A stretch of 64,000 nt of DNA from Acanthosepion esculentum (GCA_964036315.1 OZ038480.1:10470203-10534202); one strand, 5' to 3'. Positions 22,168 to 32,395 are shown, counted from the stretch's first letter. Made by a program: numbers and translations. The notes: a model not told the origin generated them from the letters alone.

Positions 22168-23090
22168 CTATAGTGTAGATGGGATTACTATTCTGTCTCC
22201 ATACATTAATATGTCGTTACAGAGTGAGTAAACTTCTGAGATATTCAGGTCTTTACTATTTAGTTTGTCCTTTACTTCCTTTATGAACTCATCATCGGAC
22301 GCTTTGTCTATTATCTCGTCCATTTTTATAGGAAGCTCTCTGACAGTATTGCACAAGGTACTTTTTATTTCGACCTCTGTTCTTATGGCAGCAATGACTG
22401 TGTCTTCCAGGGGTTCAGCATACTTAGGTATTAATCTAGGCAACCCGTTTGCATGATAGTTTTTAGTGGATGAGAGAAACTTCATTTTATAATTATAACT
22501 GAGGAGAATGGTTCCCCATCTTTGCAGCCTATTAACAGTATGTGTTGGCAGACCATTTTTCGATCCAAAGATAGTAAGGGGTGGATCATGGTCTGTCTGC
22601 AACAAAATGTACCTTCCATGAATAAATCTATGGAATTTAGTTACCGCAAAATGAATCCTAAGGCTTCTTTTTCTATTTGGGAGTAACCTCTTTCAGCCGG
22701 TAATAACGTCCTGGATGCATGGGCGATTGGCTTTACCGATCAATCCTTTAACTTGTGTAAAATGCACACCCCGATGCCGTAAGAGCTAGCGTCGTTGGCT
22801 ACGATAGTGTCAAGGTTTGGATCGTAATGAGTCAGGAACAGATCTGATGTAAGGACCTCCTTTATTTTCTCAAATGCTTCCTGGCATTTGGTTGTCCATT
22901 CCCATTTTTTATCTTTTCTCAATAATTCATCAAGTGGAGCTCTCAAACTGTGCATTCTTGGCACAAAAACGTTGTAATAATTGGCAAGACTTAAAAAACT
23001 TTGAATAGCCGAAATATTTTCTGGTGCTGGCATATTCTTCATTGCCGTTGTCCTATCTGGGTCGAGACATCTTCCGTCTTTGTCAATTAT
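22168..23090 (-). pseudogene. gypsy element 3 RNase H and linker
   Basis: 22740-23042 holds the RT thumb/RNase H start (SLANYYNVFVPRMHSLRAPL, then VANDASSYGIGVCIL with the first RNase H Asp). 22168-22605 holds the RNase H end (LQTDHDPPLTIFGSKNGL; RWGTILLSYNYKMKFL) and the linker before integrase. Frameshifts separate the two pieces. The protein cuts the RNA strand of the RNA-DNA hybrid during reverse transcription in intact relatives. Confidence 0.85.
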
Positions 23091-23466
23091 TTGCCGGAAG
23101 TACTTAATCCTCTCTAAGAAAAACTCACACTTCCCGTCTTTTAATTTGAATCCGTAATTATGAACACCTGCCGAACGTGCGATTTGTGTTCCTCGATGCT
23201 CTCGCTTTTCATTAGGACGTCATCGAGATAGGACTCCGCAAAATCCAGACCATTTAACATCGTCTCCATGACCTGTTGAAAAATGGAAGGTGCGACCTTA
23301 ACCCCGAACGGAAGTCTAAAAAATTTGAATAAACCCTTGTGGGTGTTTAAGCAAAGGAGCTTCGAGCATTCCTCGTTCATGGGTATTTGTAGATATGCGT
23401 CGCTAAGTCGTTCTTAGAGAAATATTTTCCTCCACTGAGCTTAGCGAATATCTCCTTTGGACTTGG
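23091..23466 (-). pseudogene. gypsy element 3 reverse transcriptase, C-terminal half
   Basis: Open frame 23141-23380 carries LCLNTHKGLFKFFRLPFGVKVAPSIFQQ and the active-site block ESYLDDVLM. YLDD is the polymerase catalytic motif, with both Asp intact. The N-terminal half continues on the far side of the inserted repeat, at 24038-24400. Confidence 0.9.
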
Positions 23467-24037
23467 ATTGGTTGGTTGTTTTGTTTTAGGGCATATCAAA
23501 ACCTCAGTGGGTCATTTAAAGCCAACAAAATTTTTGAAATAGATTCATAGCGATAATTTGGAAAAAAAAGGTGTGTATGTATACATATATATATGAACCA
23601 TTTTTCAATTATTCATATTTTTGAGGACAATCCAACTTCTTAAGAATGTATAGCTGTTTGTATTACTGTTTTTTTTTAAGCATTGCTGACAAAAAATTTT
23701 ACTTCAAAAATTATTGTTAGTAATATTATTTTATTACAAAGTATTTCTGGTATTAAAACCTATTTTTACACAAGTTTCGGTGTTAGCTATTTCCCAATAG
23801 CTGGGACCCTAACAGGTGCTACCACCCCGGGTCAGGGTGAACCTGGGAACACCAGCAGTTAAGAGGTGGTTCCACGCTCCTCAAAACCTCCTGATCAGAG
23901 GCTATGCTGTTGGACGTAGTTTATCGTCTTACCCAGGACGCGGATGTAGTTTATCGTCATACCCAGGACGCGGACGTAGTTTATCGTCTTACCCAGGACG
24001 CGGATGTAGTTTATCGTCATACCCAGGACGGGTCTCC
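23467..24037 (+). mobile_element. 571-bp non-autonomous repeat with 8-bp TSD
   Basis: GGACTTGG at 23459-23466 is repeated exactly at 24038-24045, and the flanks on both sides are reverse transcriptase sequence of element 3, so this is a clean insertion. Order inside: T/G-rich start, a conserved GTGGGTCATTTAAAGCC block, an AT-rich centre, a GC-rich CCACCCCGGGTCAGGGTG block, and four 30-bp minisatellite units at the right end. A second copy is at 55790-56265. No inverted ends, A-tail or coding potential is evident. Confidence 0.85.
23916..24035 (+). repeat. 30-bp minisatellite, four units
   Basis: Units of exactly 30 bp containing GTAGTTTATCGTC and ACCCAGGACGCGGA repeat four times. The open frame with a repeating SSYPGRG peptide (23816-24055) is a consequence of the 30-bp period, not evidence of a gene. 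The sister copy has two units. Confidence 0.95.
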
Positions 24038-24590
24038 GGACTTGGAAGGGGATAATGGTGATCCTTTAGGGCGCTGTTCAGCCCCGTAGAGAAGTCAGCA
24101 CATACACGAATTTCTTTGCTCTTTTTTTAAGATAAACTGTGGGAGATTCGCATTCACTATATTCAACCTTTGCCAGAACTCCAATTTTCTCAAGTCGATT
24201 CAATTCTTCGTCAATTTGATTTAACGAGGCAAATGGAACGTTACGTTTTTCTTAAAAACTGGCTTTACGTCTGGCTTTAACTCAAATTTAGCAGACATTT
24301 TATGCACTTTCCTAGCACTTTACTGAAAACATCGGGAATTTTTTTTTAAGTTCACCTTTCAACTATTCTGCTTCGTCAGTCACATTTTCGACTTTCTGAC
24401 ATAATGAATTAATAGGCATATCCCAAAGTTGAAATTATTCTAACCAATCAGTCCCGAACAAATGACCCGTATTCTTCATAATATACGCCTTTAGTTTTAA
24501 AGTTTTACCTTTAAATGACACGTTCGTTATAAGTTCGCACATAAACTTAATATGGTCGCCAGTTACACTTTTAGCTATTCGGTTCGTTCT
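24038..24590 (-). pseudogene. gypsy element 3 reverse transcriptase N-terminal half
   Basis: Minus-strand reading with many stops: the ADFSTGLNSALKDHHYP-like block lies at about 24045-24100, followed upstream by an LEKIGVLAKVEY-like block at about 24160-24190. It lines up with the same part of elements 1 and 2. Confidence 0.75.
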
Positions 24591-24895
24591 TAACAAAGTC
24601 TCCTACCCAGATTTTTCCATGTTTGATCATTAATTATGGATAAGTCTGAACCCGAATCAAGCTGTAGCCTTATATTTTTGATAAATATTTGCACTTCAAT
24701 ATATTTCCTGATATCACGACTTTCTGGTTCATCAGATTTTGTCATTTTTACAAAACTTTTTTTTGTCTTGTTCTTAATCCTGCACTGGGAACTTTTGTGT
24801 CCCAATGTATCGCAATTAAAACATTTTTTTATTTTTAAAAGGACAATTCTATACCAATGTAATTGACCACACACGAAACATGGCCTTGACGGCAA
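24590..24895 (-). pseudogene. gypsy element 3 nucleocapsid knuckles and protease
   Basis: CFVCGQLHWY begins a first, imperfect knuckle. CFNCDTLGHKSSQC is a perfect C-x2-C-x4-H-x4-C knuckle that would bind genomic RNA. LQLDSGSDLSIIN is the retroviral-type aspartic protease active site (DSG). The frame ends soon after, so the protease is cut short by mutation. Confidence 0.92.
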
Positions 24896-25065
24896 AGTAA
24901 CTTTATTCTTTGGTTAGCGTATTTTTTAAAATTTTTCTTTGGCGTATTTTTTTAATGTGAGCCACGCCACTCTGTTCAATGTTTTTCGAAACATCTCAGA
25001 CGCTCACATAAACGTTGACAATCTTCAGCAATTTGCTGTAAAGTAACGTCGGGCTCGTTTTCAAG

Positions 25066-25560
25066 CTAGTTGAGTACCCAACGACGTAAACCCTGAACAA
25101 AAAACAAACATTTAAAATTATTGGCGCTTAACTCTGCCAATTTGAAGTCATCGCAGTGTTTATTGACTACACTCGCGAAAGTAGTATAATTTTCGTCTTC
25201 TTTGTGGGTGAGATTCATGCATTTCCAACGCTTGTGGAACAGTGATGTTTTGGGACAGAAGATTTCTGTTAATGTTTGAACCGCCTCTTTAAATTTCAAG
25301 TCGCTGGTTTTCTTAGGTAAAATATAGTTAAGAAACTTAAAATATTCTGCTGTGTCTGATTTCCTGAGGAGTAGGCGAACCTTTTTATGGTCAGCCCAAC
25401 TTGCACAATCCGTATAAGTCCTCATAACGTTTAAAGTACGAAGCGAATGTAATTTCTTCTTCAGGTGCAAACGTGAAGTTTTCAATAGCACTCCATATAG
25501 CGTTTTGAGAGAATGCGTTATCGCTGTCCTGGCCTCATTTTGCTTTTTTCATGAACATAT
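25066..25560 (-). pseudogene. gypsy element 3 Gag (capsid region)
   Basis: Open frame 25066-25491 contains KKVRLLLRKSDTAEYFKFLN, LTEIFCPKTSLFHKRWKCMN and NYTTFASVVNKHCDDFKLAEL. It is closely similar to the Gag of element 2 (39558-40250). The first codons of the reported frame belong to a neighbouring phase. A frameshift separates it from the N-terminal coiled-coil part. Gag would form the particle shell. Confidence 0.85.
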
Positions 25561-25666
25561 ACAAGTGCCTTTGCTCATTCTGTGTTTGAAGGGGCATTTC
25601 TTCCAGTTTCTGTCGTCTAGCCTGAATTTCTAGGTTCGTTTCCTCAAATTTCTTCTGGTATTCTGC

Positions 25667-25909
25667 TTATTCTCGTTGGGATTCTTCTTGTCTTCCTTGA
25701 TATTTCTGTTCCAATAGTAGTTGTTGCTCCTTTTGGTGTTTTGCTTGTTCTCGTTGAAATTTCTCTTGTCTTTCTTGGTATTTCTGCTCCAGCAGTAAAT
25801 GTTGTTCCTGTTGGTGTTTCTGTCTTTCTTGATGTTTCTGTTCCAACAGTAGTTGTTGTTCCTGTTGGTGTTTCAACAACTCTAGCATTACACTTTTAAA
25901 TTTGTCCAT
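25667..25909 (-). pseudogene. gypsy element 3 Gag N-terminus, Gln-rich coiled coil
   Basis: It starts MDKFKSVMLELLKHQQEQQ and is then a repeat of LLLEQKYQERQ-type units, three to four times, all charged and Gln-rich, which predicts a continuous coiled coil. Element 1 has only a short version (30571-30661) and element 2 lacks it, so the length varies by internal repeat expansion. It ends at a stop and continues in decayed form toward 25560. Confidence 0.8.
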
Positions 25910-26470
25910 TTTTACTGCAGTGGTACGTAAAATTAAGAAATGTGAGGAGGGATTTTTTTCTCTTTACCCTCTTAAATAAGTGTCTGACTTGTACGATTCT
26001 TTTACTGAAAAATTTAAAAGCGGTAGACGGGGTAAATTTTTACTTTACCCTATCAAGGGAAAACAATAAGTTTATTTGACTTGTACAGTTCTTTTACTGA
26101 CTTGTTAGAATGGAAAAAATAACAAGCTTCACCAAACTCCTTCCCAACAACAGAAATGAACTTCTCTTGTTTTGAAGAGTTTCTTTTTTTTCATTTTCAG
26201 TGTTGTAATTAACACCGGATACCCTTTTGTCGTAGAGTTGGATTAGAATTCCTTTCTTCACCACTGTTGTAGACACTGGCAAAAAAATTATGATTTAACG
26301 TGAATCTTCGAATCCTTCGTCGCCAAGATGTTGTGACCATGTAAATGGTTAAGTAAGAACAAAAACCAGGTTTGCAGATATATTGTATATTAAACAGTAA
26401 GTACGCCAGAAGAGTATTACACGACTAATGAGAGTGTATCGAATGAACTAGCGCTCAATCTATTCACTGT

Positions 26471-26718
26471 TATATTTAGCACCCCCCACGAGGGTACATG
26501 TGGCACAAAGCCGCATTTAACTTGGGTCATCGGAGCCCGTAGGTTCGGCCAAGAACCCCACTTAGAACCCGCATAAACGGGTTCAGAGCCTGTCTACCTC
26601 CCCGAACGAAACTTTGCCCTTCGTCAAAGCCTCGTCCGGGTTCCTCTCTGCCCAAAGCAGAGAGTTCAACAGGAACTGCGAAAAATCACAGTCTCGGTAG
26701 AACAGTCTATATCACTGT
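26471..26718. repeat. Hairpin module 1 in element 3 LTR
   Basis: A 248-bp unit starting TATATTTAGCACCCCCCACG. Stems: AACCCG (26566-26571) with CGGGTT (26578-26583), and CTTTG/CAAAG within the nested GAAACTTTGCCCTTCGTC region near 26618-26640. The order of parts is the same as in the modules at 58132-58633. Confidence 0.85.
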
Positions 26719-26960
26719 TATATTTAACAGCGCCTCCCCCCACGAGTGATGTATGTGGCACATGGCCGAGTTTACTGTGGGTTCTCTGAGCCGGTAGGCT
26801 CGACCAAAAATATTTCCTTAGAACTCGCATAAACGAGTTCAGGGCCTGTCTACCTCACCGGACGAAACTTTGCCCTTCGTCAGAGCCTCGTCCGGGTTCC
26901 TCTCTGATCAAGGTAGAGAGTTCGACAGTTGAACTGGCTAGAGCACTGTTCCCCGAAGCC
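26719..26960. repeat. Hairpin module 2 in element 3 LTR
   Basis: Tandem copy of the previous unit, 248 bp further on, starting TATATTTAACAGCGCC. GAGCC-GGTA-GGCTC and AACTCG (26822-26827) with CGAGTT (26834-26839) are intact stems. The latter differs from module 1 by a paired C-G to T-A change. Confidence 0.85.
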
Positions 26961-27064
26961 TTCTCTCCTACTACGCTTATAGTAGGCGCAAGAGTCTAAC
27001 ATAGACTCTTTAGAGGGAAGACACCTCAACACTTTTGCACATTTATCTAATCCGAAATCCATAC

Positions 27065-27460
27065 CTATGTCGTCACTAAAACATTTTTATTGTGGAAACC
27101 CTTCAACTCATTGTCTTCCTGGGCAAAGAGATTGAGATCATCCATGTTGAGTGAGTGATTGAATACATTTTTATTTAGTTTATATTCATAGCTATTATTT
27201 TTTAGTTCATGCATAAGGGGAATTAAGGACAGATAAAAGAGAAGGGGTGACAGGGAATCTCCTTGAAATATTCCATGTCGGATATTTAGGCGGTTGGAGG
27301 TGGCAGTGCCTCTGGTGTGATTTCGGTTTAATGCGGAAATAAGGAAATTTTCTATCACGAGGCAACTTTGTACATTTCAAGAGTCTTAAGGATCTAAGAG
27401 TGTGGCACACTATTGAATGCTTTACGGCAATCTATCCATGATGTGCTAAAATTTCTACCT
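27065..27460 (-). pseudogene. R4-like LINE reverse transcriptase core
   Basis: Contains motif B (GIFQGDSLSPLLF) and motif C as MDDL instead of the usual A/F-DD, a form seen in this LINE group. The 97-codon frame 27065-27358 spans both. Frameshifts occur upstream at about 27360-27420. It would copy LINE RNA at the nicked target in an active relative. Confidence 0.85.
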
Positions 27461-28255
27461 CTTTTCCTGCAATTTTCCAGGATCATTTTGTTTATCAGTG
27501 GTTGATCTTTACAATCATGTGAACCTCTCCTGCATCCCTGCTATTCCAGAATGTTGTTTTCTTCTAGAAAAGAGTAAGTACGGTTCGTCAGGACAAATGT
27601 GATCAATTTATAGGTGGTGGATAGACATATTATTGACCTATAATTTTTCGGATCATCTGTTTCACTCGTTTTAGGCAATATTTTTGTAATACGTTCAGAT
27701 TATCGGACTTCGTTGGGATTATTAATAAGCATTGATAAAGTTTGTGCAAGGTTTTTATGAATGGCAGAGGATAGAGCCAGAAATTGGTTACCTTGTAATT
27801 TCCTGGGAATTTCCATTTCTGGGATTTCGTTAGAGCTTGCCTAACATTATTCATGGTTATATTTTCCTATTCTTGTAGAGGTTTCTCCAGCATTCGTTCT
27901 TCACGTTGGATCCATTCTGCATTTGGGGTTATATTCATTTGGGCTGCTCCAAATATTCTACCAAAACTTCTGCACTTTTTCAATAAATGGTGGCTTTTTG
28001 ACATATATAACTGCTTTTCCAATTTCTCTGTAAAATTTCTTAAGGTTCGTTTGGAATATTTTATTTTGGTGATAGAACCTACAACGTTTTTCGTATCGTC
28101 CTGTTCTCTGTGCCTTTAATGGCAGTTTCTGTTTTAGCATTCCCTTGATTGATGGAATTACAGTTACTGGTTTAATTTTATATTTCCGCTTGATCTTCCT
28201 GCATTTGCGTGTTGAGACATCTAGGTTTCTTGTGATCTCATTTAGTATCGATAAC

Positions 28256-28606
28256 TCACATCTGATTTTCCTTTATTGTCTTCCAAGCTGGCTCTCTTTG
28301 TCGCTTGATTTTTTTCATTGTCTTGACCCCAAGCTTCTCAGTAGCTGCTAAAGCTGTTGTGTATATGACATTATTAACTTCTGTGATGTTTCCCAGTGAT
28401 GTGTCCTTTGACAGTGTTTCCAGTGCAGCGTTGTATATTTGCACAGTGTGCTTATTGGACTTTGTCATGTGAAGGTCTGGTCTCTGTCTGACATTTGTGT
28501 GAGACTTACTTTGCAGATTACTTGTACTTTTTCGCTTTGGTGATTTCACCCCTGGGATTTTCAAGGAATTCTGCCCTAATGTAGTTGGACTCATCTTCAG
28601 TGACAT
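28256..28606 (-). pseudogene. R4-like LINE N-terminal linker region
   Basis: A 116-codon frame rich in Lys, Ser and Thr (LETLSKDTSLGNITEVNNV, AATEKLGVK) lying between the DNA-binding N terminus and the RT. I assign it to the LINE from position and composition; no domain is recognised by itself. Confidence 0.55.
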
Positions 28607-29370
28607 ATTCTGGATAACCGCAGTTTATATCACAGGTTGATTCTTCGGTTTTATTTCCTCGGAGATTATTATTTCGTATCTCATTCATTTTAGTTTTTAC
28701 CTCATCCTATTCCATATTATTTATCTCTGCTCTCATCTCCTTATTGTTCGATAGATGGCTATTTTATTCTATCTTATATCTAGTTTTATCTTATCTATTT
28801 CTGCATCTTTTACGGACATTGGCAAGTTTGTTTGGGTTGAGATAGGGTCTTATACCACTTCCTACAATAGTTCTCCATTTTTGGAATGTCTGATCCATGG
28901 TGTTTATTTGTGGATTTTCGAATGCGGTGAAAAAGGATGCCATGACTTGTTGATATTCTTCGCGAGACCATTTCGTTCGCTTTCTTTATATTAGTTGATT
29001 TGGTATTGAGTCACTTGGTCAAAAGTTGGAAATAGTCTAGGTTTGGTGACCAAGAGTCTCTTCTTTGTTGGAAAAGTTTGTTCTAGTGACAGATTTTTCG
29101 TCCCCAGACTAGTTCTACTCTGATGTACGTGGCCCTTGTTGACCCGGTTGATGAACTATCTGGTATGAATATTTTTCGTAATCTTTAATATTTGTAATTT
29201 CTTGTTTTATCCTTGGCCGCCAAGGGGTAATTTTGTTGAAATTACCAGCTCTAAGACAACTTTTGACCAAGACTAAACAGCTTGTCCTGCCTAGGAGATA
29301 GGGGGTGATTATATTCATATGTCCATGGTTCAAGAGTTCATTATTGAGTACTGTAATCACGGGGGTAGCA

Positions 29371-29581
29371 TAGGGGTAGGGACATGGTATTGATTATAAT
29401 AAGTTTTAACTTTGACCATTACCAGATAGATGTCAGAGGTGGACATAGATTTACATTAAGGGTTATCGCAAAAAGAAAAAATTAGAATGAAAAATTAAAG
29501 TTAAATAAAGTCAAAAACACTTAGAATGAAGTTAAAGAAAAGAAAAATGTAATTTCAAATTGTATAAAATTTACGATTAGC
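29371..29581. other. Spacer
   Basis: AT-rich, nothing recognised. Confidence 0.4.
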
Positions 29582-29931
29582 TTACATGCTGAAAGGCGGA
29601 CACAAAATGCCATCCGACAAATGCTTAACTTTCCGATGCCAATGAGAGTGATATTTACTACGAGCCATTAAGTGGTGCAAGCTCGCATCTCTCACTGTTA
29701 TTGCATCTGTCAATCTATCAATGCAATTAAGCATATACGAATGACCATTATTAGGCAGAAAGGCTCCTAAAATATAAACTTCTGTATAGTTAAAACACAC
29801 ATCAGGATCTGGACAATAACCAGTCTCAGATTTTCTAATTTTGGAAAATTCGGTTTTTGGTACACCATCTAGACGACATGTATTGTTTGATTTATTTGGT
29901 AAATACTTGAGGCAATATTTCATTAATAAAC
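29582..29931 (-). pseudogene. Unknown ORF, 3' part, split by gypsy element 1
   Basis: About 115 codons stay open on the minus strand up to the LTR edge. The peptide is Cys- and His-bearing with normal composition (KSETGYCPDPDVCFNYTEV; NCIDRLTDAITVRDASLHH; SKYHSHWHRKVKHLSDG). The frame upstream of the LTR at 34582-34725 is in the same phase once the element and one 5-bp target copy are ignored, giving one open frame of about 160 codons. I do not recognise the family. It may be a host exon or part of an unknown repeat. The further extension of this frame into the LTR (to 30073) is not meaningful. Confidence 0.5.
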
Positions 29932-30222
29932 TGTTATACGAACTTACCCATAATAATAATGGTGGACTATTCCTGACATGATAAATACTGCGCCTCTCAA
30001 GATGGAGGATAGAAAATTGTAAGAACATTGGAATAGTGATACTTGTCGAGACAACATAGTTCACTCTAACCAAATCTGATAGTCATTACTAATACTTCTA
30101 CTTCTTTGTATTATATTTTTGTTGTAATATATCTTTGTTATTCCATACCTGTGTTCGAGTCATTTCTTCATTGGTTCTAACCTTGGACCATCACCGTGGT
30201 ACAAGGAACTTGGAACATAACA
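29932..30222 (+). mobile_element. 5' LTR of gypsy element 1
   Basis: 291 bp, TGTTATACG...GGAACATAACA. It is the short form of the LTR family: U3 has no microsatellite or hairpin module. TGTAATATATCTT may lie near the polyadenylation region. It differs from the 3' LTR by scattered substitutions and a few indels. Confidence 0.92.
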
Positions 30223-30395
30223 AGTGGCGACGAGGAAACTCCAAAAAACGAACTCTCTACGCGGAGGACATACGTCTTTTTTGCTATCCGTCGCACATAA
30301 CAAGTGGCAACGAGAAAACCCTCCAAAGAAACGAAATATCTACGCGGAAGACAAACCTTTTTGCTATCCGTCGCACATAACAGTGTCGACAAGTA
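30215..30395 (+). repeat. Tandem repeat of LTR end plus primer-binding site
   Basis: TGGCGACGAGGA at 30225-30236 is the primer site, complementary to the 3' end of eukaryotic tRNA-Ser(GCT) including CCA. The unit from CATAACA through a TTGCTATCCGTCGCA block recurs at about 80-bp spacing, with TGGCAACGAG at 30305 and TGTCGACAAG at 30384. Only the first copy is close to perfect. Confidence 0.85.
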
Positions 30396-30570
30396 AACTG
30401 TAAGAAACAAGTTCTACGTGGAGATTTCTAAACAAAAAAAAAATAAAATAAAATAAAAAGTTCTACGCGAACATATAAAAAAAAGAAAATTTTCTTTTTG
30501 GACATCAATTTTACTGTTCCAGAATATCAGGCTACACAAAGGGAAAATACTTACACAGTATTACGTTAAC

Positions 30571-31112
30571 ATGGAAGATTTCACGTCAACCGTTGTGGAA
30601 CTTATGAAAATCCAATTTGAACAGCAACAAAAAAACGAACAGAAACATCTTGAATTATAAGAATTATTGCTACGTGTATGTCAAATAAAGAGCAAAATTC
30701 CGAAAATGAAACAGTTCTATCACAAGATCCTATTTGGAGCACTATCGAAGATTTCATGTATGCCCCCAACGAAGACAAAACCTTTGCAACTTACTTCCGA
30801 AGGTACGAAGATCTATATGAATGAAGGGGGAAATTAGACGCAGAACCCTTACAAAATTGTAGAGTGAACAAGATTTGACACTTCAAAAACTGGCTGAAGA
30901 CTATCAGAGATTTATTTTGAGTGTGAAGAAAGACTCAAAATATATAGAAGAAGCTGGCATCGCGCACATACGTAAAGTACGAAGACAAACCAACTTTTCC
31001 TCCTCAGAAACAAAGCAAACCAATTTTCCCTCCTCAAAAACAGGTAAAACAAATTTTTCTACTTCAAAAAGTCAATATCAGAAAAAACTACCACCCAGTC
31101 CATGCTATCGCT
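30571..31112 (+). pseudogene. gypsy element 1 Gag, internally deleted
   Basis: It starts MEDFTSTVVELMKIQFEQQQ and meets a stop at 30659. Further on, IWSTIEDFMYAPNEDKTFATYFRRYEDLYE lies near 30735-30825 in another frame. The bulk of the capsid domain is then missing compared with element 2, and the sequence resumes with LTLQKLAEDYQRF at about 30873. The last part (30875-31123) is Ser/Thr/Lys-rich and leads into the zinc knuckle region. Confidence 0.82.
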
Positions 31113-31560
31113 GTGGGACTTGACTGTCCATACCGTTTTAAAACTTGTCTATCATGCAAAAATGTAGGACATAAAAGTTCTCATTGTTGGACTAGAAGAG
31201 AAAGCAAAAGCAGAATAAGAATCACGAGGACTGACCAAGCGGATGAGACTAACTTAAGAAAATACGTACAAGTAGAAATGCAAAACAGAAAAGTCAGATT
31301 ACAGTTGGATTCCGGCTCGGACTTAACTATTATTAACGTACAAACATGGAGAAAACTGAACAAACCTATCATGTTAAGAACCGATAAAATTGCTAGATCG
31401 GTAACTGGGAGAAAAATAAAATTTGAGGGTGAAGTGATTACAAATGTGACATTTAATGGAATGAACAAAAAATTAAAAATGTATGTGTTAAGAAATACAG
31501 AAAACTTATTCGGAACGGACGGGATGCAAAAATTCGAACTTTGGGATTTATCAATAAGTG
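31113..31560 (+). pseudogene. gypsy element 1 zinc knuckle and protease
   Basis: CYRCGT ends the previous frame, and the 259-codon frame 31113-31892 opens with YRFKTCLSCKNVGHKSSHC, a complete C-x2-C-x4-H-x4-C knuckle. The protease active site LQLDSGSDLTIINVQTW follows at about 31300-31350. This part of pol is the longest undamaged stretch of the element. The first of the two knuckles seen in element 2 is broken here by a small deletion. Confidence 0.92.
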
Positions 31561-32395
31561 CCTACTGCCAAAATGTAAAAGGTTTATCGACCGAGGCAGA
31601 TAAATTAAAAGAGAAACTAAAAGAGAGTTTCCCCGAAGTATTTTCAGCAGGTCTCGGAAGATGTAAAAAAAATGGCAGCAACTTTAGAAATAAAAGAAAA
31701 CGTTCAACCTATCTTCAAGAAAAAAAGGAGCGTACCGTTTGCTTCAATAGAAAAATAGATCAAGAATTGGCTAGACTCGAAAACACTGGCATATTGACAA
31801 AAGTAGAATACAGTCAATGGGAGCACCTACGGTTTACGTCAAAAAGAAATCGGGGGAGATTCGAGTATGCGCTGATTTCTCAACGGGTTTGAACGCAGCG
31901 ATAAAAGACTACCACTATCCTCTACCCAGTCCAGAAGAAATATTCACAAAATTAAACGGCGGAAAATTTTTCTCAAAAATAGATTTAAGTGAAGCGTACC
32001 TACAAATTCCAGTCGATGAGGAAAGTTCAAAATTACTGTGCATAAACACACACAAAGTATTATACAAATACCAAAGATTACTATTTGGGATTACGGTCGC
32101 GCCGGCTATATTCCAACAGACAATGGATACTATGCTCGCCGGACTAGAGTACACGATTGCATACCTGGATGATGTATTGATAAATAGCGAAAGGGTTGAA
32201 CAACACTGGGAACACGTACAAGAGGTGTTCAGGAGAATACAAAGCTATGGGTTCAAGATAAAAGAAAACAAGTGCGATTTGTTTATGAAGGAAATAAAAT
32301 ACCTGGGCTATATCATCGATCAAGAAGGAAGACGACCAGACCCTGAAATGGCAACAGCAATAAAAAAACAATGCCAGTTCCAAAGAACATAACAG
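31561..32395 (+). pseudogene. gypsy element 1 reverse transcriptase
   Basis: The frame shifts within the conserved KVEYSQW block around 31810. The 191-codon frame 31817-32392 carries APTVYVKKKSGEIRVCADFS, GGKFFSKIDLSEAYLQIPV (first catalytic Asp) and IAYLDDVLINS (YLDD). A second shift near 32370 joins the RNase H. Catalytic residues are all present, so only frame damage inactivates it. Confidence 0.93.

Larger units (their letters stand above)
21720..27001 (-). mobile_element. Ty3/gypsy element 3 (3' truncated)
   Basis: Minus-strand element in the order 5' LTR (26329-27001), primer site (about 26317-26325), gag, protease, reverse transcriptase, RNase H and the start of integrase. It ends at about 21720 inside the integrase, so the 3' end and 3' LTR are lost. 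A 571-bp repeat (23467-24037) is inserted in its RT. The 5' LTR lies directly against R4-like LINE sequence, so the element jumped into that LINE. Protein blocks are close to elements 1 and 2 but the LTR is a different sequence. Confidence 0.88.
26329..27001 (-). mobile_element. 5' LTR of gypsy element 3
   Basis: The plus strand reads TGTTGTGACC at 26329 and AGTCTAACA to 27001, giving a TGTTAGACT...GGTCACAACA LTR on the minus strand. Three bases inside lies TGGCGACGA (complement 26317-26325), a primer-binding-site-like sequence. About 490 of its 673 bp are two hairpin modules. Beyond 27001 LINE coding sequence resumes at once, which fixes the edge. Confidence 0.7.
27002..29370 (-). mobile_element. 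R4-like LINE interrupted by gypsy element 3
   Basis: Minus-strand LINE of the same family as 4608-6862 but preserving the other end. From 29360 downward: a poorly defined start; a KRTKWSREEYQQVMASFF N-terminal block near 28960; a Lys-rich linker (28256-28606); SLTKSQKWKFPGN-type RT entry (27630-27854); a SWIDCRKAFNSVPHS block near 27410-27460; and GIFQGDSLSPLLFYLSLIP with MDDLNLFAQ in 27065-27358. The reading GLDKCAKV continues to about 27010 and then stops at the gypsy LTR. The 3' part is missing from this window, so the gypsy insertion or a later deletion removed it. Confidence 0.82.

Noticed and set aside
23916..24035. Repeating SSYPGRG peptide as a real repeat protein
   Set aside because: The 30-bp minisatellite lies inside a transposable repeat, the second copy has only two units, and the frame has no start context or partner exon.
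24590..24895. Host CCHC zinc-finger protein
   Set aside because: The knuckle is followed directly by a retroviral-type DSG protease and by gypsy RT in the same order as elements 1 and 2.
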